A stretch of DNA of 64,000 bases from Eumeta japonica (GCA_005406025.1 BGZK01000179.1:62001-126000); one strand, 5' to 3'; counted from the first letter of the stretch, positions 39,380 through 52,000 are shown. The notes: generated by a model from the letters alone, not told the origin. Numbers and translations are program-made.

Positions 39380-39540
39380 GTCCTATTCCTATGCAAAAGG
39401 CTAGCGACGTATTGGTGATAATGCTCCTCCGGGGTTGCGAGTGCCTCTGGGTGACGGTTGCAACCTGTTCTTTAGTGACTCGAATGCTCGTTTGACCCTC
39501 TTAAATGCTAAGAAAAAATAATAAAAAATGCTATATTTAA
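39380..39540 (+). repeat. Lepidopteran-type SINE/LINE 3' segment
   Basis: 'ggctagcgacgtattggtga', then 'ggttgcgagtgcctctgggt', then 'gtgactcgaatgctcgtttg' followed by an A-rich tail. This order (CTAGC..CGxATTGGxGAT...GGTGAC..GTATGCTCGTTTGCC plus poly-A) is that of a very common moth and butterfly retroposon 3' region. Orientation is plus. Confidence 0.55.
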
Positions 39541-39599
39541 TTTAGTTAAATAAAAAATATTTTTAACTTTCCGCTATAGAAATTGAAAAATTTTTACGA

Positions 39600-39960
39600 A
39601 GTTGAGGAATCACTGTTTTCATACTGCTTTTCTAAAGTAGAGTTTTCACCAAATCTTAACGTTTTGGGACCCTAGGAATACATTTTGACCATTTTGTGAG
39701 TGATGTCTGTGTGTGTGTTTAAACAGGATGGAATGGATCATACATATTTTCCGCCAGCGATTCGACCGCGCTCACGCATGCGCACCATGTTGGTATGACA
39801 GGTTGACAGTATACATTGCTACGTAGACGTTCTAAGCTATTTAAAAAAAAAAACGGTTACTTTAATGGCTATGGTTTCTTTGGCAAAGTTGTTCTAAAAA
39901 AGAAGGAAATTAACAATATTTGCGGAAAGATGCTTGATCAATTTTAGACGGTATTTAGTG
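39600..39960 (+). repeat. Interspersed repeat family C, copy 1
   Basis: The segment 39853-39946 contains 'ctttggcaaagttgttctaa' and 'aatatttgcggaaagatgc'. It reappears inverted at 58411-58510 and directly at 59895-59965. Upstream at 39600-39720 is the GAGTTTTCACC/GGGACCCTAGGAA part also related to 4130-4230. Confidence 0.65.
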
Positions 39961-41175
39961 TTGAAATAATTATCAAATAGGTTTTTTTAGAATATTTTTT
40001 TAAGTTTCTCTACTACTATTATTAAGTTCCAAAAGCTAACTAACTCTTCTGCTTAAAAAGCAACGTCGATGGTTGCAAACTGCATCAAAAGAGGTTGGTT
40101 TGTTTGAGAGATATTGTTAACGAAAAAGGCTTTTTCAAAGAATTCGAAAAAAAAAGATTTTTTCAAAATAACATGTTAAGTTCTCGATGCACTGATATTT
40201 GGTACTCGGTCATATATTTCTCTTCAAGAAACTGTATCAGATTCAATAAAACAGATCAAAACCAAATTAGGTGTTCAAAAGATATTGTTTCGAAATGATC
40301 CTATCGGCAGTTCTAAGATTGAGTTCGAAAATATAGAGTAGCAACAAATCGCTACGGAACTAGTTGATCGCTTGTCGGTATCGTACTTGCTTTGTAAACA
40401 CTCCGATTGTAGAAATAAAATTAACTCTTGCACGCCCTACTTCACTATTTATATCTGCCCATTGATCTTTCAGAAAGTACTTCAATTATCCAGAACAAAC
40501 AGATCACAAACATTTCATGTCTGACAGAAACAAACAAGATTTATCGCCTTCAAATATTGCCTTTAAAAAACTCCACCTCATAAAATAAATTTACTAATTC
40601 AAGTTAGATTCGAGCTCTGGCTGCCGTGCGGGACGAACCTACGAATTTCACTCTTGCTTTTCAACTGATTGGGACGACTGTAAATAACTAATTTTATTTG
40701 TTTTTGTTAATAATTAAATGCACAACCCAAAATTTTATAAAAATAGATTGATTAATATGTTTAATTTAATCAATGTGTTTTTGCAAATACTGAATATAAG
40801 AAAAATATTTTTTTAATTGGTTATCTTATCTAATCTAACGTACAACATTACTAATTCCATGTTACAGTGTATGTACATAAATGTGTATATATTTTATTCA
40901 TTTCTTTCGGTTAACTGCATAATATTGTAAAAATAGATGATTAAAAAAAAAGTAATCGTACTAGTGAGGTAGTCTTGGTGAAACTAACAAGTAACAGAAT
41001 TAACTTTAATTTTTATATGTTAATTTTTTCTTATCAGTTTACTTTTTTGTTTATATTGTGGGGTCTATATATATGGGTATCATATACTATTATATAATGA
41101 TTTTAAAATATTGCTACATAATTCTGTTTGTTTGAACTATAGCCTCACTAATTTTACTTAGGAAGCAATTTTAGG

Positions 41176-41236
41176 ATTAGCTTAGTTGTGTGGCATAACG
41201 TCGCGCGCACGGGGTTCGAATTCGAGTCTCTATTAG
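41176..41236 (+). repeat. tRNA-related SINE promoter remnant
   Basis: TAGCTTAGTTG (A-box-like) is followed about 35 nt later by GGTTCGAATTCGAGTC (B-box). Spacing is shorter than in a functional tRNA and no acceptor stem pairs, so this is more likely a SINE remnant than a tRNA gene. Confidence 0.4.
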
Positions 41237-41941
41237 TAATTAGTTGTTTTTGTTTATGATTGCCTTATGAGCGAGCGCAATAATCACGAGACTGAAATAA
41301 GATCGGTCTTATTTATGAACACTAGACTAAAGAGTGAATAGGCCGAAATGGATACTAAATGTAATGATTTGAGTGATCAGTGTGATCGCTTGCACGTACT
41401 GACAAGTTAAATGGCCGACTGTCGTCCAATCACATACTTCATTCCCTACTTCAAATATAAGCTCTTGAGGAAGAGTTTGTATGAATTACAATACCAATTA
41501 CATTTGAGCAAAGTGGACGAAACGATCAAATTGTGCGACTCAATGTTGAATAATACGGTACGGACTGACACGCAGAAAATATGTTTTAATTTTTATTAAA
41601 ATTAGGAAATATTTTAAAATTAATCTATGCTAATACATAAATCTACAGAGGTTTTTTTTTGGTTGTTCCGTTATCCGTTGACCTATACATCCGATCAAAA
41701 TCAAATTTTGTATACATGTAAAGGATACATCGACTTTGTCGATATAGTCCAATAAAATCTCCAATTAAACACGATCTCACCAGTTTTGGCGCAATATGTA
41801 AAAATATGTTCGTAATTACATAAATAATGATAATATAAAAACGCGTTTTTTCAAAATAACTCGATAACGGTGAGAAATATAAAAAAAAGTTAAAAAAAAA
41901 AAAAAAAATACTACACAAAAAAGGTCCTTTTCAATTTTTCA

Positions 41942-43169
41942 TTATCTCCGAGTTTTGACTTCGCTTTGGAGAGCTAGTGCTCTGGATCTATATTTAGGAG
42001 TAGGATATGTGCTCGCGCAGCGCAGAGTTACGTTTTTTGCTCTTAACAATTCGAGAATGTCGGGCGGGAGTCTCCGTCGGTCCGAGGACGAAGGAAAGTC
42101 CCGCTCGCATTTTTTGACCACTGTACTAATATGGTTGGTAAGAACACCTATGTCAAAGTCTATTTCGTCTGTAGTACTAATGTCATTGGGAATGCTATTA
42201 AGGGTTGGAGTGTCGTTTTTTTCACAAGCGCGGTCGACACTCTTTTCCAATTAGTGATTATACGGGTAAGGTTTGGCCTCCCGCCGTAGGGGAAATCCCA
42301 TTTTCAACATGACCGGCCGGTGGTCAGACGACAAATCGTGTAATGTCTCAATACAGTTAAAATTGAACGCTACTCTATTAGTTAGCGCAATATCTAATGT
42401 AGAGGTTATATTAGTTTTGATATCGGGGAAATAAGTCGAAGTAGACGTAATTTTAAAATTGAGTCTGTCTTCGAGTCGGTTGAGTTTATCTCCGTTATAA
42501 TTATTAGATGGGACAACCCCATCTGGTGTTTTCACAATTAAAATCGCCGAAGAGGATGACGACATCCCCTAGGGCAAGGAGGGTTCTGAGGTCGCGCCGG
42601 AGCAACTTACTAGGAGACGGAAAGTAGACCGAGACTTTGACGAGTGTACCGTGACCCGTTATAGCGAGTCAACAATCTGTAGCTTCCATATTAATGAGAG
42701 GAGGAATATCTATAGGGTAACAGTATAAGGAACACTTGTAATACAAAGCGGTATCCCCTTTATTTGTATGCGTCTTGTCCGTTCGTAATTGTAAGTAGCC
42801 TGCGATTGCGCAAGCCTTGGGCCTACTTGGGCTTTAAGAATGGTTCTTGTATAAGAGCTATATCGACGACGAGGAGCTAGCCCGCGTTTTTTTATTCCCT
42901 TTAGTGGGAGAGTGAGACCTGCTCGAATTCTGACTCGAAGCAGGGGAGGATACATTACTCGAGGCGCGGCTCGAGACCGGGATCGCGTTGCAAACGAACT
43001 TACCAAGATCGCCTTCTGGGTACTCGTAGCCCATTTTGGCGAGAGATTTAAGCACGATCTCCTTAATTAGGGCGCGGGTCACGGGACCCTTTGGGACACC
43101 TTCTGCCCCATAAGGGTAGGAGGTACTCTTCTCTATAATTACTACATATGAACGGAGCGCAGTTAACAT
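41942..43169 (-). pseudogene. Jockey-type LINE, deletion derivative (ORF1 fragment joined to endonuclease)
   Basis: Minus strand, 5' to 3'. At 43169-42858 lies an ORF1-like start (MLTALRSYVVII...) with a Ser-rich tail. At about 42855 comes IALIQEPFLKPK, the usual start of the endonuclease domain. Broken frames then give a GDFN-type motif, and 42565-42251 gives STLDIALTNRVAFNF and LSSDHRPVMLKM (the SDH endonuclease motif). Next, 42250-41942 gives the linker before the reverse transcriptase (SSDRRRLPPDILELLRAKN). The reverse transcriptase is missing. ORF1 is fused almost directly to the endonuclease, so an internal deletion as well as 3' loss is implied. Several stops and frameshifts are present. 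Confidence 0.8.
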
Positions 43170-43800
43170 CCTAAAAATTAAACAATAAAAAATAATAAAA
43201 AAAGTTCAAAATAGTATCTAAAATAGAAACTGGCACTCACCGAGGACCGTTATACACGAACCCGGAACCGCTCCGTACACCTCGGCGATTATGTACACTG
43301 AGAACGTGTGGCGGTAGAGCCCGCCTGCGATTCAGGTGGGCGCGGACTCACTAAATAACACTAATACACTGAAATAACAGAAACGAATCGGTACGACAGC
43401 CCGAGATCACAATATTTGGCAAACACCAGCAGGGAGCGCGCGAAAGACCGTTAACCGTTAATGGACGCGAAACATCTAGGCGGGAACGGTCGTTATCACA
43501 ATAACGGCCCGCTCGCCGCCGGCCCGGATGGCGCGAAAGCCGTGAAACGCGATTTCACGGCACCTAAATCCACAATTTCTTCGAATTTTCCAAATTATGG
43601 TGCAATTTCCCGCGCGCCGGGAAAAACACGAAATATCGCAAAGCTCATACCTGGAACACACTCTATCATGAAATGTGAAGTCGCGGACAGCTCGCGGCGT
43701 CAAAAAGCAGTAGTTGCAAGTAAAATTTCGCGTAAGCGAAACACAATTACGATCGCGTAGTAAGTAGACAGGAGACAGAAGCTCGCGAACGACCTTCCAC
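43170..43800. other. GC-rich, CpG-containing segment 5' of the Jockey fragment
   Basis: Much richer in GC and CG than its surroundings. On the minus strand a plausible intron (CCTCG|GTGAGTG near 43246, TTTTTAG|G near 43171) would place an untranslated exon just upstream of the LINE ORF1 ATG. A second donor-like TTCCAG|GTATGAG lies near 43650. It could be a LINE 5' UTR or a cellular promoter. Overlapping open frames on both strands are composition effects. Confidence 0.3.
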
Positions 43801-44219
43801 AACCAAACCGATTCATAACGAATATCATAATTAGAATTTTAATTAGTAAAAGGGAAAAAAGGTGACAAAAAAGATATAGTGAATTGTTTCTCAAAACTAA
43901 ATAGTACGGAAAATGTAAGTAAAGTAATTTTGTTCGCTTTTCCATTCAGCCAAAGCTTGTCACAAAAAGAAAATAATTATCAACATAGATTGGATATTAA
44001 TATCCATACATTGACATGTCGTCATTTCATTAAATTTCCTTTTATTGATACTAATAAAATTATTGGTAATTATTTTTATTTTTTTTTGATAAAAAGGAAG
44101 TATTTTCCTTCAAAATTTATTTTACAACAATTAGCGGAGTCGCTAAGTTATTTTATTATTAACATATCCAGTTCCATGGACAAACGATTATGTGATTCTA
44201 TTAAACATTTGACATACTA

Positions 44220-44714
44220 ATATTATAAATGTGAATGTAAGTTTGTTTGTTACGCTTTCACGCCAAAACTACTCGACCGGTTATCATGAAACTTTGTACA
44301 TATACTCTTGAAGGTATAAGAAGTAACATAGGATACTTTTTATTTAAAAAAAATATTTATTATGTTACCTTTTTAACCGTTCGTGGGCCCGTGCCGCAAA
44401 AGTTGCACGAAACCATCATATACTTTCGTACAAACTATAGCGTTTATAATACCTATACTACATATTAGTAAGATCATCATAAAAAATACTTAGTTCCAAT
44501 TTACATACATTGCTCAATATAATTGTTCGAACATTTATAACTGGAGAATAGCTAGACCGATTTTCATTTTCAATTTGTTGGATTTGTCTCTGTCCCAAAT
44601 AGCAAAATAATAGAAAAACATTGAAAAATTGACAAAAAAATAAAACGCTTTCTATCATCATTATCACAAGTCTCCATCACCACGCAGGTGAAACCGCGGG
44701 GTGCAGCTAGATAC
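44220..44714 (+). repeat. Abundant lepidopteran-type interspersed repeat
   Basis: Starts TATTATAAATGTGAATGTAA, continues with 'tacgctttcacgccaaaact' and 'ataggatactttttattt', and ends 'gtgaaaccgcggggtgcagc' plus TAG. This start and end (TAATATTATAAATGxGAAxG ... CCGCGGGxxxCAGCTAG) typify a ubiquitous non-autonomous repeat of Lepidoptera. Its class (Helitron-like or LINE-derived) cannot be settled here. Confidence 0.6.
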
Positions 44715-44859
44715 TAATAATTTAAATTAGTTTATAAGACAATAGAGAATAGCTCTTGTAATTTTTCGACATTATTCCAAAATTTTTATAACTCGAAAAT
44801 GAATGAAAATTATAATAATATTCTACGAGCATATGGGACTCAACCCATGACTGAGCAAA

Positions 44860-47800
44860 AAAAAAATGCTGATAATAAAAAATGTACACTCAATCTGGTG
44901 CATCAAAATGTACAGGGAATGTCAAGTAAGAAACTGGAAATTTAATTATTCATAAATTATAATGATATTGGCATATTATGCATGACAGAACATTGGCTTA
45001 GCGGTCACCAGTTCATGTTTAACTTCAGTATGCAGTAGGTGGTAAGTTCGTTGAGGAGAGAAAAAGCTAAACATTGCGGCTCTCTAATAATAGTTAAAAA
45101 CAATATAAAATACAGAGAATGTCCAAACATTGTGAGCTTATCTTTTGAGGGAAGTATTGAAGTGGGCTATATGGAACTATAGCGGCTTATTGTATTAAGC
45201 GTATACAGACCCCCAAAGTCATTGTATGACATTTTCGAAAAAGTAATGGATGATAATAAGTAATGATAATAAAATAAGTAATAATAATAAATTTATTGCT
45301 GTTTGCGGAGATTTTAATATAAAGTTATTGGAAAATTCTTATCTATGAACTAGAATTAAATCTTTATTCCAATGTTATCATTTAGAGAATTTATATTTGG
45401 AACCGACCAGGTTCACAGCTAATTCGTCTGTGAGTCTCCTATATTCCTGCAATAGTAACTTTTGAATAGTGTAATAGTCAATCAATTGATTTCTTCTTAT
45501 CAAGTGTTGCACAGCCTCTTCCGTTCCATGTGTCTACGATCAATTTGTGACAGGGTATTTTTTCTTTCAGTTGTATCGGTGAACTTCTTATCGCTTTTGT
45601 GTCCATACCTAGTCCCCAGTCTTCATATATTACAAGAACAGTTTTACATGTTGTCAACAGTAAAATTAATTCTGAAAAAAAAATACAAAATATAAGATCA
45701 AAATTCTGTCTGTGAACACTGGTCATCTTGAGCAATTTAGAAATAACGTACCAAAAAACTATCTAACTTGTCATTGCAAGGGTCCTAGTAAATTAAATGG
45801 TTCACTATTGACCAGATCTGAATGTAACAATGTTTTTAAATCAAAAAACATTAATGTTAATAATACTTTATCATTTAGTGATTGGGAAACAGTGGGAATT
45901 CATAATAGCAGGCATAGGTTATACGCACTTTATGAGGAAAAGTCGTATAATAATTCGGTTAATTTTGTCAATCACACGTAAGAAATTATTCCAATGTATT
46001 TAAGCGTGTATGGATGCACAAAATCTATGTTTGTCAGTAATAAAATGAAAAATAGCACTGATACGATAAAAACTATTTCGAATATAATCAATATCAAACT
46101 CGAAAACACACACGATCATATAGAATTTCAATTAAAAATTGATGATAAATTTGAAACAAAGAAAAGGAAAGTGCTTTTGTTTTGAAAAATTCTTTACTAG
46201 CATTCCAGTTTCAACTACACAATCTCTAAAATCATCGCCCACTCTCGCTGAATCTCTGTCGAAGCGAAACATTGACACTTGCGACATTGTGTTTGAATTT
46301 ACTCATGTCAATTACAATGATGTTATTTTCAAGGACATCCGCGCTCTTAGCATTAATTTGTCAATAAATATATTATTTTGTTTAATAAGACGGACATAAC
46401 CTAGTCCGTCTAATTGTTTTGTATTTATTTTATATTTTGTGTATTTATTAAATAATTTGAATAGTTGTGTTTTACTAGTTGTTAAGAATTGTTAAATGTG
46501 CATTTTGCCTATTTGTCTATATTTATTGTGTTTTAGAATATTTCTTATTTTTATTGTGCATATCGTGTTTTGTCATATTTAAATTATAAATACGAAATTA
46601 TTGTGACGTGCATATAAGTTGCATATGAAATTGTACTTATGCGGGGGGGTACCGATCAGAGGCCGAGATCCGCGGCGGTCGTTACGGATCGGTACGATCG
46701 CGAATCGGTGTATCGAGCGCATGTGATGCACCTGCGTGAAAAATGCAAAGTGCATGGCCACACCCCCTCGATTCAAATATATGCAGCTCATATGTGCAGA
46801 CGAATGCGCCATTTATAAATTGCAGCGGAATCGGTGCATCTATCGATATTCACGCTCTGGACCACTCCCGGTCTGGATGCTGGAATGGATCCGACCCGTG
46901 TTTGGTGTTCCAGTGACTTCTTGTGCCGAGGAGATCCCCTAAGGATCCCCCACAAAGCAAGTCACCCGCCGTCAATACCCCTGTGTATTGTCCGGCCGCG
47001 TCAGGTGAAGCTGAATAGAAGAGCGGCTAACAGCATCGCCGAACCAACAACGTTTCCTTCACGGAGACTTTTTTTTAGTGGGTTTTAGCCCCACATTATC
47101 AGCGCACACAGGCACGCGGGTGTGCGCTATGCATTTTTTACCTTCTCTTCGTCGCAAGAGGAAAAAAAAGTGCATCCGTCACAGTGGTACTCCGACCACC
47201 ACATATGAAGCTCGGCTGTAATAAAGAAGTTTGATCGTCTGAAAACGCTGTCCATCATTTCTCCCACACGCCGCAAGAAATCCGTTCTCGGAGGCGATTG
47301 TGAGATAAAATCCGAAGTACAGGCTTACGCGGCGATAGCTGAAATAGCCGTTACAGTTATTAAAACATTCAAATGTATAAAAAAAAAACTGCTGGTCTTG
47401 ATGACCTTTCTGTAAAAATAATAGATTCAATAATATACTGCATTGCTCCATGCTTAGTAGTGATTTTTAATGATTGCGTTGATTGCGGTGAGTTTCCTGT
47501 TCTAATGAAGCAAAGTAAAGTTATTCCATTATTTAAATCCGGTAGTATATCTGACCCTTCTAACTTTAGACCGATATCAATACTACTAACACTTAGTAAA
47601 ATTTTTGAAAAACTTATTTTAAATCAATTATTGCAGTATTTTTATAATAATAACTTAACGAACGTTAAAAAAATCGGAATTCATAAAGGATCACTCAACA
47701 ACTGAAGCCGGTGTTGAGCTTTTTCAACAGATTTTTGAGGATTGCCTGGCCTGCTTGCCTGCCAAAAGATACTTGGGAGGATTCACGGGACGCAATCGGT

Positions 47801-48437
47801 GTCTTTTACGATTTACCCAAGACTTTTGATTGCGTTCATCACAACACTTTGATTAGGAAACTACATCATTATGGTGTCACGGTTCGATTACTTGCACTTC
47901 TAGAGTTTTATTTAAGAGGTAGAATGCAAAGAGTCGATGTTAATGGTGAGAGGTCGTCGGAATCTACAGTCAATATGGGTATACCGTAGGGTTCAGTTCT
48001 TGAACCATTTCTATTTCTAGTTTATATTAATGATCTACCACAACTTGTTAAAAATGGGCATAGGATTGTACTATTTGCTGATGATACTTTTTAAGATTAA
48101 AAGGCAACAAACAGTTTTTGACGAAGTAAACAGTACTATCTCTGAAACAGTTGAGTGGTTTGGTATTAATAACATTCTTGTCACTTAGAAGAAAACAAAA
48201 CTTGTTAAATTTTCTTTGAGTAGTGTTAAATCGGTGAACGGCAACATAATGGACAAGAACGAGACACTGGATATTGTGGACACGACCATATTCTTTGGTT
48301 TCACTTTAGATGCTAAATTGCTTTGGAATTTTCATATTATCAGATTGGCGAATAGGCTTAGTTCTGCAGCATATGCAGTGAAAAGAATTAGGCGACTTAC
48401 AGATGAAAGCACAGCGAGACTAAGAGTATTTTTTGCA
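44860..48437 (+). pseudogene. Jockey/CR1-group LINE ORF2, frameshifted and interrupted
   Basis: The endonuclease starts with NLVHQNVQGMSSKKLE near 44892-44939 and TEHWLSGHQ near 44990, continues through LSVYRPPKS and AVCGDFNIKLLENS, to YLEPTRFTANSS near 45425. The linker region appears at 46060-46365 (HIEFQLKIDDKFETKKRK, then KFFTSIPVSTTQSLKSSP). The reverse transcriptase resumes at 47373 (TAGLDDLSVKIIDSI), with SDPSNFRPISIL, FDCVHHNTLIRKL and LFADDTF (the catalytic ADD box near 48078-48092). It ends about 48437 at DESTARLRVFF. Many stops and shifts make it inactive. About 1 kb of unrelated DNA (roughly 46365-47370) splits it. Confidence 0.82.
46365..47370. mobile_element. Foreign insertion inside the LINE, including a Jockey 3' tail
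   Basis: The LINE protein is broken after ALSINL (46365) and resumes at TAGLDDLSVK (47379). Inside, 46855-47165 gives WTTPGLDAGMDPTRVW, then TTFPSRRLFFSGF, then TAG and GTGGGTTTTAGCCCCACAT, a pattern typical of the 3' end of lepidopteran Jockey elements. The part at 46600-46850 is GC-rich, with a 9-bp inverted repeat (GTACCGATC ... GATCGGTAC). Exact insertion borders and target duplication are not resolved. Confidence 0.55.
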
Positions 48438-48439
48438 AA

Positions 48440-48632
48440 CTTTGAGCTAGAAAATAGCAAAAAGTTTCAAAAATGGCTTATAAGTTCAATAGGTATGTCA
48501 AATTTTAAAACTCAAAAAGCTTAAAAATAAGTCTATGATCCTTATAATTTTATTTTTGAACTCAAGAAGGTCAAATACACTTCGATAAGTTAGTAGCGGA
48601 AGGTTTTAGGGACGGCCTGGAGGGTCAATCGT
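48440..48632 (+). repeat. Interspersed repeat family A, copy 3
   Basis: Same order of blocks as the copies at 4781 and 27875: 'tttgagctagaaaatagcaa', 'atggcttataag', 'ctcaaaaagcttaaaaata', 'ttgaactcaagaaggtcaa', 'ggttttagggacggcctgg'. It begins precisely where the LINE reverse-transcriptase coding similarity stops. Confidence 0.75.
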
Positions 48633-49095
48633 TATACAAATTTTTCTTTTCTCATTTCATATACTTTGTGAAGTACCTAATACTTGTTCATATTTCTGGA
48701 AGGTATTAAAATAACTCACTTGTACCTAAAGAAAATATATATTATATAGTTATATAATTGACAGATGAGTGTACATTTTTCTATTGCCGAATCTTGACAT
48801 TAACAGCAACATAAGAAGTTGTGAATGTTACAACATAAACTTTTTAATTTAGCCACATACTAAACAAGTGCGAGCGGTTCAGTTGACGTTTCAAGTGCAC
48901 ATGCTAATTTTTGAATAAAAAAAACCAAACTTCATTTGTCTCTTTTTGCGAAAAACGATTGCGAGTTGCTAATGAAACACATGTACAGATGACAGCTTCG
49001 AAAATTTTAGGCGATATCTTTGCTCTCTTTACTTTGATGTGTTCTTAGGCGTTGTGTGATATTGTCTATGATTCAATCGCACCAATCAATCAAGA

Positions 49096-52000
49096 ATGAC
49101 ATCGGCTTTTGCGTGTGTATCTCTTTTGAAAAATTTGTTTACTCGAAACTTTGGAAATCAAAATCGGTTATTGTCGCTTGTAAAAATGACAACCCAAGCT
49201 AGATGGATGATCGAGAAAAATAAGATTCTCAATTTATCGCTCGAGGAGAAAAGGAAGTTATATAAAAGTGATTTTTTGACCTTAGCGACTGTGAACACTT
49301 GGGCTGAATACGCAAAGCAAAATGAGTTATCTTTTGATAAGAATCATGAATTAGAGGACTTAGCTGAATTCCAGAAAATCACTATAAATCCTGACCATAA
49401 TAAACGTCTTGCTGACAAAGTATCAATATTTCGGGGTGATATTACAAAATTGGAGGTAGTTACACATTTTAGTTTTATCTTTACGTCTAATACTTAATAT
49501 TTACTAAAGTTTAAACATTAGTCAACGCCGTGCGCACTACGAAAATATGTGGTGCTTAACAATAGTTTTCGCAAATCTCAAATGACTGAACAATGAAGAC
49601 ATTTATGTTTTAAGCAGAAGATTTGTATTGGAACATATATAGCTCAATAGTTACATTCGGTAGATTATTTACTAGTGCTTATTACTTACCCTTTGCGGGA
49701 ACGAATTAGAAACAATTTTTTTAGGGGTTAAAAAAGGGATTTGCATTCAGAAAGAATTATGTCCCTATTTTAGTAAGTGTATTATTAAGTAATATATATT
49801 CTTTAGAATTTTTTCAATGCAAATGGTCTTGTGCTATAAGTGTTACTAGGTCGTCAATAAAAAATCTCGTCATCTCCCGCCAGAAATCTTCTGCTTGAGC
49901 TCCTTGTATGTTAAAGTCCAGTGTCGCTTTTGGGTGTATTAGAGGTCGTTATAAAATAAGTCCTTCTAAATTTCGCTTTTTTAATCACCTCTCCACCTTT
50001 TGCTCACATTCTCACGTCATTTTCTGCTACAACCCCTATAAATATTGTGTCAGGAAAAATAGATTTGATAAATTGCAGTTAAATTTATACATAGTACTTA
50101 AATTTAGATATTTAAAAAAATATAGATATTTTGAATATTATAATTATGTATAATAATGAACAAATAAGTAATTTTGTTTTTTATCTGATGTCCAAGAATT
50201 TCTTTAATATTTAGAATTACCTATAGTTGGTTTTGTGGTATCTTCTTTTTTCCTTTCCAAAATACCATTTATTTTATCTATCCACTCTGCAGTTTTTGTA
50301 TTACTGCTTTCATCTCCGAATATACCTAGTACATTGAGCTCAACAATTCAAGGTAGCAATATTTTTTTAATATTGTAGATACAAAGAAACCGGTTTCGAT
50401 AGACTGCAATGTTAGCACCAACGTCGAAAAATAAACAAGCTTAAATATAACTGGTTATAAGCTATTGTTATGGAAATATATTCATAGAAATATCTATATA
50501 TTTGCAAATATGAAACTTATGATTTTTTTATTGCAATAGAAAAGTAAAATAAAAAAAATCAAGAGGAAAATTAATGTAAAACTGGTTGATAAACTGCGAA
50601 CATCACTCTTCCTTAGACACCCTATCATTCTTGTCACATCTTGTTACCCTAAGCAAGACCACGCTTGTATGCAAACATGTTTTATGGACAACCCCATATT
50701 GAATTCATTATTGTTATTATAAGCTATTTCTAGCCTATTTCCTAGAAAGGTAAGCAAATACTATTGATTTTCACATTGTATGATTTTTCGTACTTCTTTT
50801 CCTTCATTGATATCCATCTATCTTTTTATGCAAGCTCATCAAGTTCAAAGGCTTAAAATTTTGACCCTTTTTTAATATACCACTATTTTATTTTTCTGCT
50901 TTCTGGCATGATATTGAAATTCCATGTTTTTGTCATGATTTTAATGTCATATAAGATCATATTTAGGCCATGTGCATTATTGTTACATAAATAATGTTAT
51001 CAAGGGTTCAAGGATTGACATAAGAAGAAAGGAATCGTGTAGAAAGGCAGAATATATATATTCAGAAATATAAGAGTCAATAATAAATTGCTATGGAACC
51101 AGTTAAATGCTTTTTGTAAATTGCACTTGAATTGTGAACTCGAGTATTCACAGAAATATAACTTAACTGACATAGGAGAACGCGGGGTGTGCAGGATGAG
51201 TTTACGCTTAGAAAATTTAATTCTCAAATATTTTTTTTATAAGGGAATTATTTCAATGTTTTATCTTACAAGTGCAGTTCTCAACAATATCTAGCATGAA
51301 AAACAGTTCTTGCTGGTTCTTAACAAAATGTAGCATTTATAATAGTCGTAAAGCTTCAAAAAATTATTTTTATAATTCAATCCGCATATTAGTTGTATCC
51401 AAAAATGATGTAAATTTTATGTACTTGGATTATCAAGACACTCCCCTATTAAAGTAATATCCTAGGAATAAAAAAGGAAAGAGTCATTTGTGCTCTTATA
51501 AAAATTTGTTATTTATTTATCTCATTTAATTTTCCATAATTGTGTATGTGTGTATGCATACATGTAAATGTACAACAATAACAGTGCATAGTGTAACTGT
51601 TGTGTGTTTTTTTAAGATTAATAATGTGAGAGAATGGTGTCGTTTGGAAGATCAGGGACTCTAGTTCTCGATGCTGCAAATTTTTAAATACTCTTGTAAA
51701 TACTGTCGTTATTGAAATGTTGAGAGGTCATGGCCATCTGGAATTGATGAATGAAGGTTAATGTATATAGTGGAAACATCGGTAAAGGACACCCTAGAAA
51801 ATCTCATATTGACAAAATTGGTGAAAAAAATTGGTGAATATGAATTTGTATATTAAATGATACTGTTATAGTGATTTTGCCCTAAATGTTTGATAAACAT
51901 TAGTGAAACAACAAGAGAAGCATACAAGAACGAAAGTTTTGAATGAAGACGATATGTGAGTTCTGGCTTTCTCTTTGGGAAATAGGCATAATCTTATCAA

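Larger units (their letters stand above)
37231..41170. other. Gene-free repeat-rich region
   Basis: No gene found. Contains a degenerate TIR-like segment at 37815-37870, a short inverted repeat (38228-38238 with 38371-38381, AACGCACAAAA), a SINE-like tail (39130-39540) and family C repeat material (39545-39960). Confidence 0.55.

Noticed and set aside
41176..41236. Possible tRNA gene from A- and B-box-like sequences
   Set aside because: The boxes are too close and no acceptor stem pairs, so a SINE remnant is more likely.
41411..41599. 62-residue plus-strand ORF
   Set aside because: No domain, no splice context, surrounded by repeat remnants.
43461..43802. Overlapping plus and minus ORFs of about 100 codons
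   Set aside because: They lie in a GC-rich stretch where stop codons are rare by composition. Neither shows a domain.
43879..44220. 113-residue plus-strand ORF
   Set aside because: Composition rich in Phe, Ile, Asn and Lys as expected of translated AT-rich DNA; no motif or gene context.
44247..44468. 73-residue plus-strand ORF
   Set aside because: It is inside an abundant non-coding interspersed repeat.
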